Positions 19,104-27,362 of a DNA stretch of 64,000 nucleotides are shown here, in pieces. Source of the DNA: Arthrobacter sp. zg-Y769 (GTDB lineage: Bacteria > Actinomycetota > Actinomycetes > Actinomycetales > Micrococcaceae); NCBI RefSeq assembly GCF_020907405.1, contig NZ_JAJJOE010000011.1:248001-312000 (forward strand). The letters run 5' to 3'. The notes under the pieces are model-generated. The model was given only the letters and a program-made list of their open reading frames with translations, was not told the DNA's origin and searched no databases. A program made the translations under genes and the position numbers. The first letter of the stretch is position 1, and each line of letters starts with the position of its first letter.

Positions 19104-19177
19104 TTACCGTTGGCGACATCGACAGTGCAGTAGTTACGGGTTTTCAGGCGAAAACCCGTAAGTGCTGCACTTTCGAT
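19088..19177 (+). repeat. 90-nt three-arm palindromic element, copy 1
   Basis: The element has two left arms (19088 and 19118, each starting ATCGA-NNN-TGCAG, followed three bases later by TTAC) and one right arm ending GCA-CTT-TCGAT at 19177. The 60-nt second part (19118-19177) is an imperfect palindrome centred on TTTTC-N3-CGAAAA. The right arm can also pair with the first left arm (AAG with CTT). The inverted copy at 57121-57210 has the same 90-nt layout but different arm triplets. It forms the 3' end of the upstream MFS gene and spans the spacer before the MATE gene. Confidence 0.85.
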
Positions 19178-19209
19178 TCCTGAGGTGCCGAAAACGTAGG
19201 CTGGAAGAC

Positions 19210-20568
19210 GTGAAGACCGACGCCGACCTCTCCTCCCGGCGGCTCAGCCGCCGCATTCTGGCCCTGGCCCTGCCGGCGCTGGGCGCGTTAATCGCCGAAC
19301 CGCTGTTCCTGCTGGCCGACTCCGCCATTGTCGGCCACCTCGGGGTAGCCCAGCTGGCCGGCGTCGGGCTGGCGTCCACGGTGCTGCAGACCGCCGTCGG
19401 GCTGATGGTTTTCCTGGCCTATTCCACTACGGGCACGGTGGCACGCTACCTCGGCGGCAACCGGCAGCCCGAGGCGCTCGCCGCGGGACGGGACGGCATT
19501 GCGCTGGCCGTCCTGCTGGGTGGAGTGCTTTCCACTGCGGGATACCTGTTCGCTCCGCAGCTGTGCAGCGCCATGGGTGCCACCGGCGAGGTGCACCGGT
19601 ATGCCGTGGACTACCTGCGCTTTTCCATGCCGGGCCTGACGGCGATGCTGGTGGTCCTGGCCGCCACGGGCGTGCTGCGCGGCCTGCAGGACACCCGCAC
19701 CCCGCTGGTGGTGGCCACGGCCGGCTTTGCCGCGAACATCGGACTGAACTACCTGTTGGTCTACGGGTTCTCCCTGTCCGTGGCGGGATCGGCGCTGGGT
19801 ACCAGCATCGCCCAGTGGGGCATGGCGGTGTTCTACCTGATTGCGGTGGCACGGATGGCCCGTTCGCAGGGGGTTCCCCTGCGGCCCGCGGTGTCGGGCA
19901 TCAGGGCGACGGCGCACGTGGGTTCATGGCTGATGCTGCGCACGCTGAGCCTGCGTGCCGCGGTGCTTGCCACAGTGCTGGTTGCCACCGCGCAGGGGCC
20001 CGAATCCCTGGCCGCACATCAGCTGGTTATGACCGTCTTTACCTTCCTGGCGTTCGCCCTGGATGCCCTGGCGATCGCGGCCCAGGCAATGATCGGCAAG
20101 GAACTGGGGGCCGGGGACACCGTGCTGGCCCGTGCGCTGACCCGGCGGATGATCATTTGGGGCGTGGGGTTCGGCGTCATTACGGGGGCGCTGCTGGCCC
20201 TGGTGGCCCCGGTGGCCGGTGTGCTCTTCACCAACGACGCCGGGGTGCAGCAGGCCATGACCGCCGGGCTCTGGGTCCTCGCCGTCTCCCAACCCATCTG
20301 CGGGCTGGTGTTTGTGCTGGACGGAGTGCTGATCGGGGCGGGGGATGCGAAGTATCTGGCCCTCACCGGCCTGCTGAACCTGGCCGCCTACCTGCCGCTG
20401 CTGCTCTGGGTGCATTCAGCGGGCCTGTCCGGAGGCGGCGGGATCGCCTGGCTGTGGGCGGCATTCGCCCTGGGCTATATGAGCGCGCGCGGAATCACCC
20501 TGTCCTGGCGGACCCGGCGGGATGCCTGGATGGTTACCGGTGCCGCGTCCGGAGCCGCGAGCGACTAA
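19210..20568 (+). CDS. MATE family multidrug efflux protein
   Basis: This 452-residue protein has 12 hydrophobic segments in two six-helix bundles, with MATE/DinF-type motifs: ALPALGALIAEPLFLLADSA in helix 1 and GVLRGLQDTRTPL after helix 4-5. The GTG at 19210 is preferred. An upstream ATG at 19162 lies inside the palindromic element and would add a basic tail. It exports cationic or toxic compounds by Na+ or H+ antiport in this family; its own substrate is unknown. Confidence 0.9.
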   Translation: MKTDADLSSRRLSRRILALALPALGALIAEPLFLLADSAIVGHLGVAQLAGVGLASTVLQTAVGLMVFLAYSTTGTVARYLGGNRQPEALAAGRDGIALAVLLGGVLSTAGYLFAPQLCSAMGATGEVHRYAVDYLRFSMPGLTAMLVVLAATGVLRGLQDTRTPLVVATAGFAANIGLNYLLVYGFSLSVAGSALGTSIAQWGMAVFYLIAVARMARSQGVPLRPAVSGIRATAHVGSWLMLRTLSLRAAVLATVLVATAQGPESLAAHQLVMTVFTFLAFALDALAIAAQAMIGKELGAGDTVLARALTRRMIIWGVGFGVITGALLALVAPVAGVLFTNDAGVQQAMTAGLWVLAVSQPICGLVFVLDGVLIGAGDAKYLALTGLLNLAAYLPLLLWVHSAGLSGGGGIAWLWAAFALGYMSARGITLSWRTRRDAWMVTGAASGAASD

Positions 20569-20628
20569 GCTTGACGTGGCCAACCGGCCACCAACCCTGA
20601 CGGCACAAGTGAAAGCGGAGGCTCTGCA

Positions 20629-21183
20629 GTGGGCGCATCCAACCCCGGAGCACCTTGGGGACCCATGCTGGTCCGTTCAATGGTGGCCGCCGTCTACGGC
20701 GTGCTGACCGTCTTCTGGCAGGATCCCACCGAGCCGGTCCTCGTGTTTGCCGGCGGTGCCTATCTGCTGCTCACCGGCGTTGCGCTCTGGCCCATGCTGA
20801 CGGCGGCCCGGGGACACGGCAACGTGCGGCCTGTCCTGCTGGTTGAAGCCGCAGCCTACGTTCTTGCCGGTGCAGCCACGCTGGCCTTTGCATCGGCCGA
20901 GGCGTTCCGCGCAGCGGGTGCCGCCGCCCTCATTCTCGGCGGAGCCCTGGAGATCTTCCTGTGGGTCCGGCACCGCGCGGACTTCCTGCCGGCCCGTGAC
21001 TGGCTGATCACCGGTGCCGCCGCACTGGCTGCCGGTGTCCTGGTGCCGCTCTTCTATGACCTGGGCGTCCGTGCGCTGCTCGGCGTGACCGGCGGTGCCG
21101 CCATCATCACCGCCGTCATCGTGGCGATATCCGCGCTGGGCGCCCGGCATGATTCCCGCACCGCGGCCGCAACGCAGGCGTAG
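20629..21183 (+). CDS. Hypothetical five- to six-TM membrane protein
   Basis: This 184-residue protein, almost entirely hydrophobic, has helices separated by short charged turns (ARGHGN, VRHRADFLPARD). The repeating helix-pair layout is reminiscent of HdeD/DUF308-like small membrane proteins, but I cannot assign a family. GTG 20629 follows GGAGG by nine bases. It is 60 bp after the MATE gene and may share its transcript. Confidence 0.75.
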   Translation: MGASNPGAPWGPMLVRSMVAAVYGVLTVFWQDPTEPVLVFAGGAYLLLTGVALWPMLTAARGHGNVRPVLLVEAAAYVLAGAATLAFASAEAFRAAGAAALILGGALEIFLWVRHRADFLPARDWLITGAAALAAGVLVPLFYDLGVRALLGVTGGAAIITAVIVAISALGARHDSRTAAATQA

Positions 21184-21259
21184 GCCGTAAACTAGGTAAC
21201 GCGCGTGGTGCATTTACGCACCGATCCGCGCCACCCCAACGCAGCAGGAGGCAAAGATA

Positions 21260-21625
21260 GTGGCAAACAGCTCAACCGGCGGGCCGCAGAGGCGGAACTC
21301 CGTAAAGGCGCCGCTGATTTTCTCAGCCGTGCTGGCGCTGATTGCCGGCATTGCCACCATGATTTTTGCCACCGGCGGAGCGGAACAGGAACTGCGGTTC
21401 GACCTCGGACTCATCGCCGTCGGCATTGCGTTTATTGCCTCGCTGCTGGTCTCCTCGCTGTTGCTGATGACGGAGAAGCCGAACCCCGAGCACCTAAGCC
21501 AGGGTTCGGGCATCCACCGCAGCTCCGCAAAGATCCCCGGCGGGGCGGGAAACGTGGGCAAGCCGGCGTCGTCCACTCCGGACACCACGGACGACTCTCC
21601 CCGGCCCACGGATCCCACCGCCTGA
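21260..21625 (+). CDS. Hypothetical two-TM protein with Pro/Thr/Ser tail
   Basis: This 121-residue protein starts at GTG 21260 behind GCAGGAGG. There are two hydrophobic segments (about residues 17-37 and 48-70), then a hydrophilic C-terminal tail rich in Ser, Thr, Pro and Gly that ends in the cytoplasm or outside depending on topology. It resembles small actinobacterial envelope proteins of unknown role. It converges on the DUF2795 gene with only seven bases between the stops. Confidence 0.75.
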   Translation: MANSSTGGPQRRNSVKAPLIFSAVLALIAGIATMIFATGGAEQELRFDLGLIAVGIAFIASLLVSSLLLMTEKPNPEHLSQGSGIHRSSAKIPGGAGNVGKPASSTPDTTDDSPRPTDPTA

Positions 21626-21632
21626 GCGCGGT

Positions 21633-21824
21633 CTAGTCGAAGATCTCCTTGCTGATGTCCGTCGGTGCGTCGTATTGGCGCTCCGGCAGGTTCTTTAGCG
21701 CCTCCAGGACGGTCCCCTCGGCGCCGGCCCCTTCGGCCTTCTTCACGATGTCCTCCTTCGACGCCGGGTAGTCCAGGCCTCCGAGGGTTTTCTGCACGTC
21801 AATCGGGCTGGGCTTGTCAGCCAT
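21633..21824 (-). CDS. DUF2795 small protein
   Basis: This 63-residue soluble protein matches DUF2795: it starts DVQKTLGGLDYPASKEDIVKKA and ends ALKNLPERQYDAPTDIS. DUF2795 proteins form a small three-helix unit that is common in actinobacteria and cyanobacteria, with no proven function. It begins inside the last codons of the GT2 gene (8-bp overlap), and so is co-translated with the sugar cluster. Confidence 0.88.
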   Translation of the reverse strand: MADKPSPIDVQKTLGGLDYPASKEDIVKKAEGAGAEGTVLEALKNLPERQYDAPTDISKEIFD

Positions 21825-22731
21825 GTGTTCTCCTTTGTGGTGGGTTGCTGATGGACGGGCCGTAGTCGCCGGTCCCCAGAAGGAGCTCGGCAGCGTCGGC
21901 GGACCGGTCGGTGACGGTGGTCGGCGACTCCAGGTGCACTGCCCCGGAGGGGATCATCCCGGCGCCGCCGAACCTTTCCATCACCCGCCACTGGGCCGCC
22001 ACGTCCTCCCCGGCGTGCCCGGGCGGCAGCTGGTCCCAGAACCCGAAGCCGCCGCACGCGAGCAGGGCCCGGCGGTCGTAGAGGACGCAGGCCCCCACCC
22101 AGGCAATCCGGTACAGCTGCCATTCTCCGGGCGGGATCCCGAGACCGGAAGCCACGTGCGCCAGATTCGCCGCATTGTGCAGCGTCCAGCGGGAGAAACC
22201 CGGCTGGCCGCGGCGGATCCGCTCGGGCTGCACCTGTCCGTTTTCCCAGGTCTCGAACGGCTGCTGTTCCTCGGGCCGCCGGTCGGCGAGATAGGACAGT
22301 CCCTGCACGGCCGCCCCTACAAAGCCGCCCCCGGACGCTGCCAGCGCGGCCGTCAGCCTTGCCAGCATGTCCGGTTCCAGCCAGACGTCGTCGTCCAGGA
22401 ACAGGACCCGCGGAGCTCCGGCCTGGCCGAGCAGGAAGTGCCGCTGTTCTGCCAGCCCCCGGGCCGGCAGGTGCCTCAGCAGCCGGACCGACCGGCCCTG
22501 CGCCTGCAGGACCCGGACCATGGCCTCGGCGGCGGGATGGTTCCACGAGGGAACATCGGTGCTTTGATCGCTGATGACGACGGCGAAGTCCGGCCCGTCC
22601 TGCGCAGCCAGCCCGGCCAGGGTGACGGCCAGTTCGGCCGGCCGGTTGCGGGTGGGAATCAGCACGTCCACCTCGGCCGGGCTGCCGGAAGCGGACGGCC
22701 GGGCCCAGTCCCCGGACCAGCGCCGCGTCAC
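21817..22731 (-). CDS. Family 2 glycosyltransferase
   Basis: This 304-residue GT-A glycosyltransferase has DVLIPTRNRPAELAVTLAG at the N-terminus (nucleotide binding), VISDQSTDV, FLDDDVWLEPDM as the metal-binding DxD region near residue 110, and a C-terminal GHAGEDVAAQW acid/base-like motif. There are no transmembrane segments, so it acts at the cytoplasmic face. GTG 22731 overlaps the hldE stop by GTGA, and the DUF2795 gene overlaps its end. Context suggests it transfers a heptose or another sugar onto an envelope glycan. Confidence 0.88.
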   Translation of the reverse strand: MTRRWSGDWARPSASGSPAEVDVLIPTRNRPAELAVTLAGLAAQDGPDFAVVISDQSTDVPSWNHPAAEAMVRVLQAQGRSVRLLRHLPARGLAEQRHFLLGQAGAPRVLFLDDDVWLEPDMLARLTAALAASGGGFVGAAVQGLSYLADRRPEEQQPFETWENGQVQPERIRRGQPGFSRWTLHNAANLAHVASGLGIPPGEWQLYRIAWVGACVLYDRRALLACGGFGFWDQLPPGHAGEDVAAQWRVMERFGGAGMIPSGAVHLESPTTVTDRSADAAELLLGTGDYGPSISNPPQRRTHG

Positions 22732-24308
22732 GGCGGGTCCCCGGGACCGTTCCCGGCGTCGTCGGCGATAGCCTCCGAGCCACGGCCGACCGCGGGGGTT
22801 CCGCCGGTTTCCCCGGGACCGTTCCCTGTGCCGGCCGACCGGATCCGGGATACCAGGGCAGTGGTGGAATGGTCGGAGACGTAGTCCAGGATCAGCACCC
22901 GGCCGCCGCACTCCTCCACCACCGGGGTTTCAGCGAGCATCTGCGCGGAATAGTCCCCGCCCTTGGCGTAGATATCCGGCCGCAGTTCCCGGATAAGCGG
23001 AATCGCGGTGTCCGTGTCGAACACGGTCACGTAGTCCACGCAGCTGAGCGCGGCAATGATCCCGGCCCGGTCGTGGACGGGGTTGATCGGCCGGCCCGGT
23101 CCTTTCAGCCGGCGGGCGGACGCGTCGCTGTTCAGGGCGACCACCAGGATGTCACCCAGCTGTTTGGCCTGGTTCAGGTATCGGGTGTGCCCGCGGTGCA
23201 GGACGTCGAAACAGCCGTTGGTCAGGACAATCCTGTGCCCGGCCGCCCGTTCGACGGCGGTCCGGGCCAGGAGGTCGGCCCGGCTGAGCGCCGCGTCGGC
23301 AAAACTGTCCAGGTGCTTTTCCAGGTCGGCGGTGCTGCAGACGGAGGTGCCGGGCCGCTGGACCACAACATCGGCGGCGTTCTGCGCCAGGTCCGCCGCG
23401 GTGGACAACGGCAGCCCTGCGGCCCGGGCCAGCGTCAGGCAGGCAACGAAGGTATCTCCTGCTCCCGACGCCTGTTTTTCGGCGGCCGGGCGTGCCCAGG
23501 TGCGGTGGAACCCGCCGCCTGCACTGATCACTGCCGCGCCGTCCCGGTCCAGGGTGACGGCCGCCGCTGCGGCACCGGCAGCGGCCAGCAGGTCCGGTGC
23601 AGCCGTACGCACCCCCGCGGCGCGGTCCGGGCCGAGGGCCTTCGGTCCGCCCAGCAGCAGCGCGGCTTCGGCGGCATTCGGCGTGACCAGGTCCGGGGCC
23701 AGATCCGCCCAGGCCGCGGCGTCGTGGGCGTCCACCACGGTGAGCCGGCCGCCGCGCAGGGCCACCAGGGCGTCCCGCACCGGCCCGTGCAGCAGGCCGG
23801 TGCCGTAGTCGCAGACCACCAGGGCATCGGCGTCCTGCAGCAGTGCAGGGACCGAGGTGGCCAGCAGTTCCTCCGCCTCGGCCGGGAACCGCCCGCCGTC
23901 GTCGAGCCGGAACAGCACCTGTTCGCCGGCGAGTATCCGGTCCTTCGTGGCCGTCTGGGCGTGCGGGTGCTGCACCAGTCCGCGCAGGTCCACTCCCGCT
24001 TCGGCCAGGATGAAACGCAGCCGGTCGCCGGCGTCGTCGCTGCCGGTCAGCCCGCCGAGCCGCACCCGCGCTCCGAGGGCCTGCAGGTTCATGGCGGTGT
24101 TCCCCGCGCCGCCCGGTGCGTAGTTCTTCCGCTGCACATCCACCACGGGTGCCGGGGCCTCCCGGCAGAACCGCTCGGTGACCCCGGACCACCAGCCGTC
24201 CAGGATTACATCGCCGATGACGGCGATACGCAGGGAAGCCGCCGCGAGCCGGCCCGGCAGTCCCGGAGCGAGGCTGCGAACCTCCCCGGGGTTCCGGAAG
24301 TCCCTCAC
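22728..24308 (-). CDS. hldE: Bifunctional HldE-like heptose-7-phosphate kinase / heptose-1-phosphate adenylyltransferase (cluster A)
   Basis: This 526-residue, two-domain enzyme makes ADP-heptose. The N-terminal ribokinase-fold half (about 25-330) has the sugar-binding APGGAGNTAMNLQALGA and the catalytic SGAGDTF. The C-terminal half (about 355-490) is a nucleotidyltransferase with TNGCFDVLHRGHTRYL and NSDASARRLKGPGRPI. A 35-residue Gly/Pro-rich tail is extra. GTG 24308 overlaps the aldehyde dehydrogenase stop by GTGA. This is the first of two HldE genes in the window. In Gram-negatives the pathway feeds LPS core, which this organism should lack. Confidence 0.9.
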   Translation of the reverse strand: MRDFRNPGEVRSLAPGLPGRLAAASLRIAVIGDVILDGWWSGVTERFCREAPAPVVDVQRKNYAPGGAGNTAMNLQALGARVRLGGLTGSDDAGDRLRFILAEAGVDLRGLVQHPHAQTATKDRILAGEQVLFRLDDGGRFPAEAEELLATSVPALLQDADALVVCDYGTGLLHGPVRDALVALRGGRLTVVDAHDAAAWADLAPDLVTPNAAEAALLLGGPKALGPDRAAGVRTAAPDLLAAAGAAAAAVTLDRDGAAVISAGGGFHRTWARPAAEKQASGAGDTFVACLTLARAAGLPLSTAADLAQNAADVVVQRPGTSVCSTADLEKHLDSFADAALSRADLLARTAVERAAGHRIVLTNGCFDVLHRGHTRYLNQAKQLGDILVVALNSDASARRLKGPGRPINPVHDRAGIIAALSCVDYVTVFDTDTAIPLIRELRPDIYAKGGDYSAQMLAETPVVEECGGRVLILDYVSDHSTTALVSRIRSAGTGNGPGETGGTPAVGRGSEAIADDAGNGPGDPP

Positions 24309-25768
24309 GCGGGGATCCCCGGTGCCGCGGGTCCGGGCGGCGCGACATGGACCACCTTCACCAGGGAAAATTCGTCAAGAAGCTCCGGGCCGTAGCCAAA
24401 TCCCCGGCCGCTCCGGCGCCGCGGCTGTGCGGAACCGCCCGGTCCGCCGCCGAAGACGGCGTTGATCTTCACCGTGCCCACGTCCAGGGCAGCGACCGAC
24501 TGCTGCGCGTGCGCAATGCTGCCGGTCAGTACCGTGGCCGCCAGCCCGTAGGACCCCGCAGCGGCCAGGGCGAGACCTTCCTCGAAGCTGTCCACCACCT
24601 GCACGGGAGCCACGGGGCCGAACGTCTCGGTGTCGAAGACCTCCATCCCCGCCGAACAGTTCAGCAGGACGGTTGCAGGGTAATGGGCGCCCGGGCCTTC
24701 CGGCAGCGCTCCGCCCTCTGCAACCGTGGCGCCGCGGAGCAGGGCCTGGACTACGTGCCGGTGAACGGTCTCGCGCAGCCGGGTATCCACCAGCGGCGCC
24801 ATGGCACGGTCCCGGTTGCGTTGCCGCGCCTCGGCGATGAGCTCAGCGCAGAACGCGTCCGCGATGTTGCGGTGAACGTAGATGCGCTCCACCGACGTGC
24901 AGATCTGGCCGCTGTTGCTGAATGCCCCGACGGCTGCCTGTCCGGCTGCCCAGCGCGGATCCACGTCTGCGTCCACCAGCAGCGGATCGTTGCCGCCGTT
25001 TTCGAGAATCACGTGGGCGCCCGTGAGCGCGGCCGCCCGGGCAATCCGCGCGCCGGTAGCGCTGGAACCCACGTGTGCCAGAACGTCCACCCCTGTCTCC
25101 ATGCTCAGCTGGGCACCCACATCGGCGCCCCCGGTGACGGTGGCAAGCACGCCGGCCGGGAACACCGGTGCCAGGATCTCCCCGAGCAGTTTTCCGGTGT
25201 GGGGAGCGCGCTCGCTGGGTTTGGCGACCACCGTGTTGCCGGTGGCCAGCGCCGCACCGATCAGTCCGGCGGAAACCGCCACCGGATCGTTCCATGGGGT
25301 GAGCACCACGGCGACGCCGCGCGGAACGGCCACGGTGTAGTCGGCAGCAAGTGCCGCCCCGCGGAGGCTGTGCCCCCGGTGCACCGGCCCGAGTTCGGCG
25401 TATTGCTCCAGCGTGGCCACACCGGCCCGCACTCCGGCGAGGGCCTCGGCCCCGGGCCGTCCGGTCTCGCGGGTATTCTCCGCCGCAACTTCTGCCGCCC
25501 GCAGCGCCAGGGCAGCGGCAGCCTTGCGCAGCAGGCGTCCCCGCTCGGCGGGGTCGGTGCCTGCCCACCCGGGGAGGGCGCCGCGGGCCGCCGCCACGGC
25601 GGCCCGGATCTCCGCGCGGCCGGTAGGCTCCAGCCGGCCAACGAGGGCGCCGTCCCGCGGGTCGAGGATGGTGATCAGGTCCGGGGAGCCCGCCGCGTCC
25701 GGACGGGAAGCCGGTTGATCCGGCCCGGAAAGCGGCGGGGAGACCGGCGGTTGAATGGTGGTGGACAT
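24305..25768 (-). CDS. NAD(P)-dependent aldehyde dehydrogenase
   Basis: This 487-residue ALDH-superfamily enzyme oxidises an aldehyde to an acid. Motifs visible are TPWNDPVAV and AKPSERAPHTG (cofactor), the general base in ILENGGNDPLLV and the catalytic Cys in NSGQICTSVERIY. The usual ELGG is ENGG here. AAGGAG precedes ATG 25768. It heads the four-gene coupled unit ALDH-HldE-GT2-DUF2795, so the substrate could be a sugar-derived aldehyde, but that is inference from context. Confidence 0.88.
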   Translation of the reverse strand: MSTTIQPPVSPPLSGPDQPASRPDAAGSPDLITILDPRDGALVGRLEPTGRAEIRAAVAAARGALPGWAGTDPAERGRLLRKAAAALALRAAEVAAENTRETGRPGAEALAGVRAGVATLEQYAELGPVHRGHSLRGAALAADYTVAVPRGVAVVLTPWNDPVAVSAGLIGAALATGNTVVAKPSERAPHTGKLLGEILAPVFPAGVLATVTGGADVGAQLSMETGVDVLAHVGSSATGARIARAAALTGAHVILENGGNDPLLVDADVDPRWAAGQAAVGAFSNSGQICTSVERIYVHRNIADAFCAELIAEARQRNRDRAMAPLVDTRLRETVHRHVVQALLRGATVAEGGALPEGPGAHYPATVLLNCSAGMEVFDTETFGPVAPVQVVDSFEEGLALAAAGSYGLAATVLTGSIAHAQQSVAALDVGTVKINAVFGGGPGGSAQPRRRSGRGFGYGPELLDEFSLVKVVHVAPPGPAAPGIPA

Positions 25769-25888
25769 GCTGCTCCTTGTCGCGCGTTGTATAGCTCCCA
25801 TACCCCGTTTCCGGCGGGTTTAGACAGGCACGGAAAGCAGGTGCGGGGCTGCAGGCGGCGCCACGGGTTCCGGCCGCCCTGACGGACT

Positions 25889-25906
25889 TATGCCGTTAGC
25901 GGCATA
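25889..25906. promoter_or_regulatory. Perfect inverted repeat in the divergent spacer of cluster A
   Basis: TATGCCG-TTAG-CGGCATA, with 7-bp perfect arms, lies between the divergent ALDH and GT9 genes (289-bp spacer). The symmetric A/T-ended arms fit an operator. No regulator gene is adjacent. Confidence 0.45.
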
Positions 25907-26057
25907 TGTTGCGGGAGCCGGCTGGTCCGCCGGACGGCAATCGGCCGCCGCCAACTGGAGTAGACACCTCCCTTGGGCCCGGCCGCGCCAGCACCTATGG
26001 TGAGTGCCCACAGGGCAGACCGGCGCGGCACGCGGGTTCTCGGCGAAAGGAAGCCCG

Positions 26058-27212
26058 ATGAAGCAGAAGACCACGGACCGGCGCGGGCCGCTGTACTCCC
26101 GGGGGGACCGGCCGGGACTCGCCCGCGGTGTCGGCCCCCTGGCCGCACCCTTTTCCGACGTGCGGAAGATCGCCGTGCTGCGCGGCGGGGGGCTGGGGGA
26201 CCTGATGTTCGCCCTGCCCGCGGTCGAGGCACTCGCGGCCGCGTATCCGGCCGCGTCCATCACGCTGCTGGGAACGGCCCTGCATGCCGCCCTGCTGGCG
26301 GACCGGCCGGGTCCCGTGCACCGGGTGGAGGTACTGCCCGCTGCCCCCGGGATTGCCGCCGGGTCCGGGGACCCGCAGGCCGTGGACGCGTTCCTGGCCC
26401 GGATGCGGCAGGAACGGTTTGACCTGGCGGTCCAGGTGCACGGGGGCGGACGGAATTCCAATCCCTTCCTGCTCGGCCTGGGCGCCCGGCACAGCGTGGG
26501 GACACGTACACCCGATGCCGCTGCCCTGGAGCGGAGCATCCCCTACATCTACTACCAGCACGAGGTGTTCCGCGCCCTGGAGGTGGCCGGGCTGGCCGGT
26601 GCCGCTCCCGTCAGCCTGGACGCGCAGCTGCCGGTCCTGGCCACGGAGTCGGCTGCGGCACGGGCCCTGCTATTGCCGGACCGGAAACTGGTGACCCTGC
26701 ACCCGGGGGCCACCGACCCGCGGCGCCGGTGGCCGGCGTCGTGCTTCGCGGAGGTGGCGGTGCATGCCGTCGCCCGGGGCTGCCAGGTTGTGGTGGTGGG
26801 AGACGACGCCGACCGGTGCCTGGCCCGGCAGGTTGCGGACCTTGCGCTTGCCGGCGCCGGGCCGGATGCACCCGTCCGCTCACTGGCCGGCGACCTGGGC
26901 ATCGGCACGCTCGCAGCCCTGCTGCAGGCCAGCTCGGTGATGGTGGGCAATGACAGCGGGCCGCGGCACCTTGCCCAGGCGGTCGGGGCCGCCACGGTGG
27001 GGATCTACTGGTTCGGCAACGTCGTCAACGCCGGGGCGTTCGGCCGCACCCGGCACCGGGTGCACATGTCCTGGGTGTCCGCCTGCCCCGTCTGCAAGGC
27101 CGACGTCACGCAGGTGGGCTGGACGGCGGAACGGTGCGAACACGACGACTCGTTCGTGGCCGAGGTCCGGGCATCCGACGTGTGGGCCGACGTCGACGAG
27201 CTGCTGGGGTAG
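26058..27212 (+). CDS. Family 9 glycosyltransferase (heptosyltransferase-like)
   Basis: This 384-residue GT-B enzyme of the ADP-heptose:LPS heptosyltransferase family has the N-terminal VLRGGGLGDLMFALPAVEALA, the acceptor-side HGGGRNSNP, HPGATDPRRRWPA, and the C-terminal donor motif VGNDSGPRHLAQAVGAATVG. A Cys cluster near the end (ACPVCKADV, RCEHDD) is extra. GAAAGGAAG precedes ATG 26058. It is divergent from the HldE operon, so it probably uses the ADP-heptose made there. The acceptor glycan is unknown. Confidence 0.88.
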   Translation: MKQKTTDRRGPLYSRGDRPGLARGVGPLAAPFSDVRKIAVLRGGGLGDLMFALPAVEALAAAYPAASITLLGTALHAALLADRPGPVHRVEVLPAAPGIAAGSGDPQAVDAFLARMRQERFDLAVQVHGGGRNSNPFLLGLGARHSVGTRTPDAAALERSIPYIYYQHEVFRALEVAGLAGAAPVSLDAQLPVLATESAAARALLLPDRKLVTLHPGATDPRRRWPASCFAEVAVHAVARGCQVVVVGDDADRCLARQVADLALAGAGPDAPVRSLAGDLGIGTLAALLQASSVMVGNDSGPRHLAQAVGAATVGIYWFGNVVNAGAFGRTRHRVHMSWVSACPVCKADVTQVGWTAERCEHDDSFVAEVRASDVWADVDELLG

Positions 27213-27250
27213 CGCCGGGATTCCCTTGGCGCCAGCGGAGGAGCGGGAGT

Positions 27251-27286
27251 TTACGGCACCGTAACGGACCGATACCGCACCGTAAC
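27251..27286. promoter_or_regulatory. Palindromic operator-like sequence before the ABC importer
   Basis: TTACGG-CA-CCGTAA (27251-27264) is a perfect 6-bp inverted repeat. A third half-site CCGTAA follows within GCACCGTAAC at 27276-27285, a direct repeat of the same 10-mer. The repeats lie about 80-110 bp before the importer start, in the expected promoter zone. No riboswitch was recognised. Confidence 0.45.
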
Positions 27287-27362
27287 AGGGGGTGTCCGCC
27301 GCAGAAACAAAGCGTTCCTAGGCTCGGGATTCATCACCCCGCACCTACTGAAAGCGGTACCC

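Noticed and set aside
22869-24395. A 508-codon plus-strand frame opposite cluster A HldE
   Set aside because: Shadow of the HldE gene. The minus strand has intact kinase and nucleotidyltransferase motifs.
27213-27362. TPP or FMN riboswitch before the NMT1-type importer
   Set aside because: The 150-bp leader has no TPP- or FMN-type conserved blocks; only short palindromic repeats were found.
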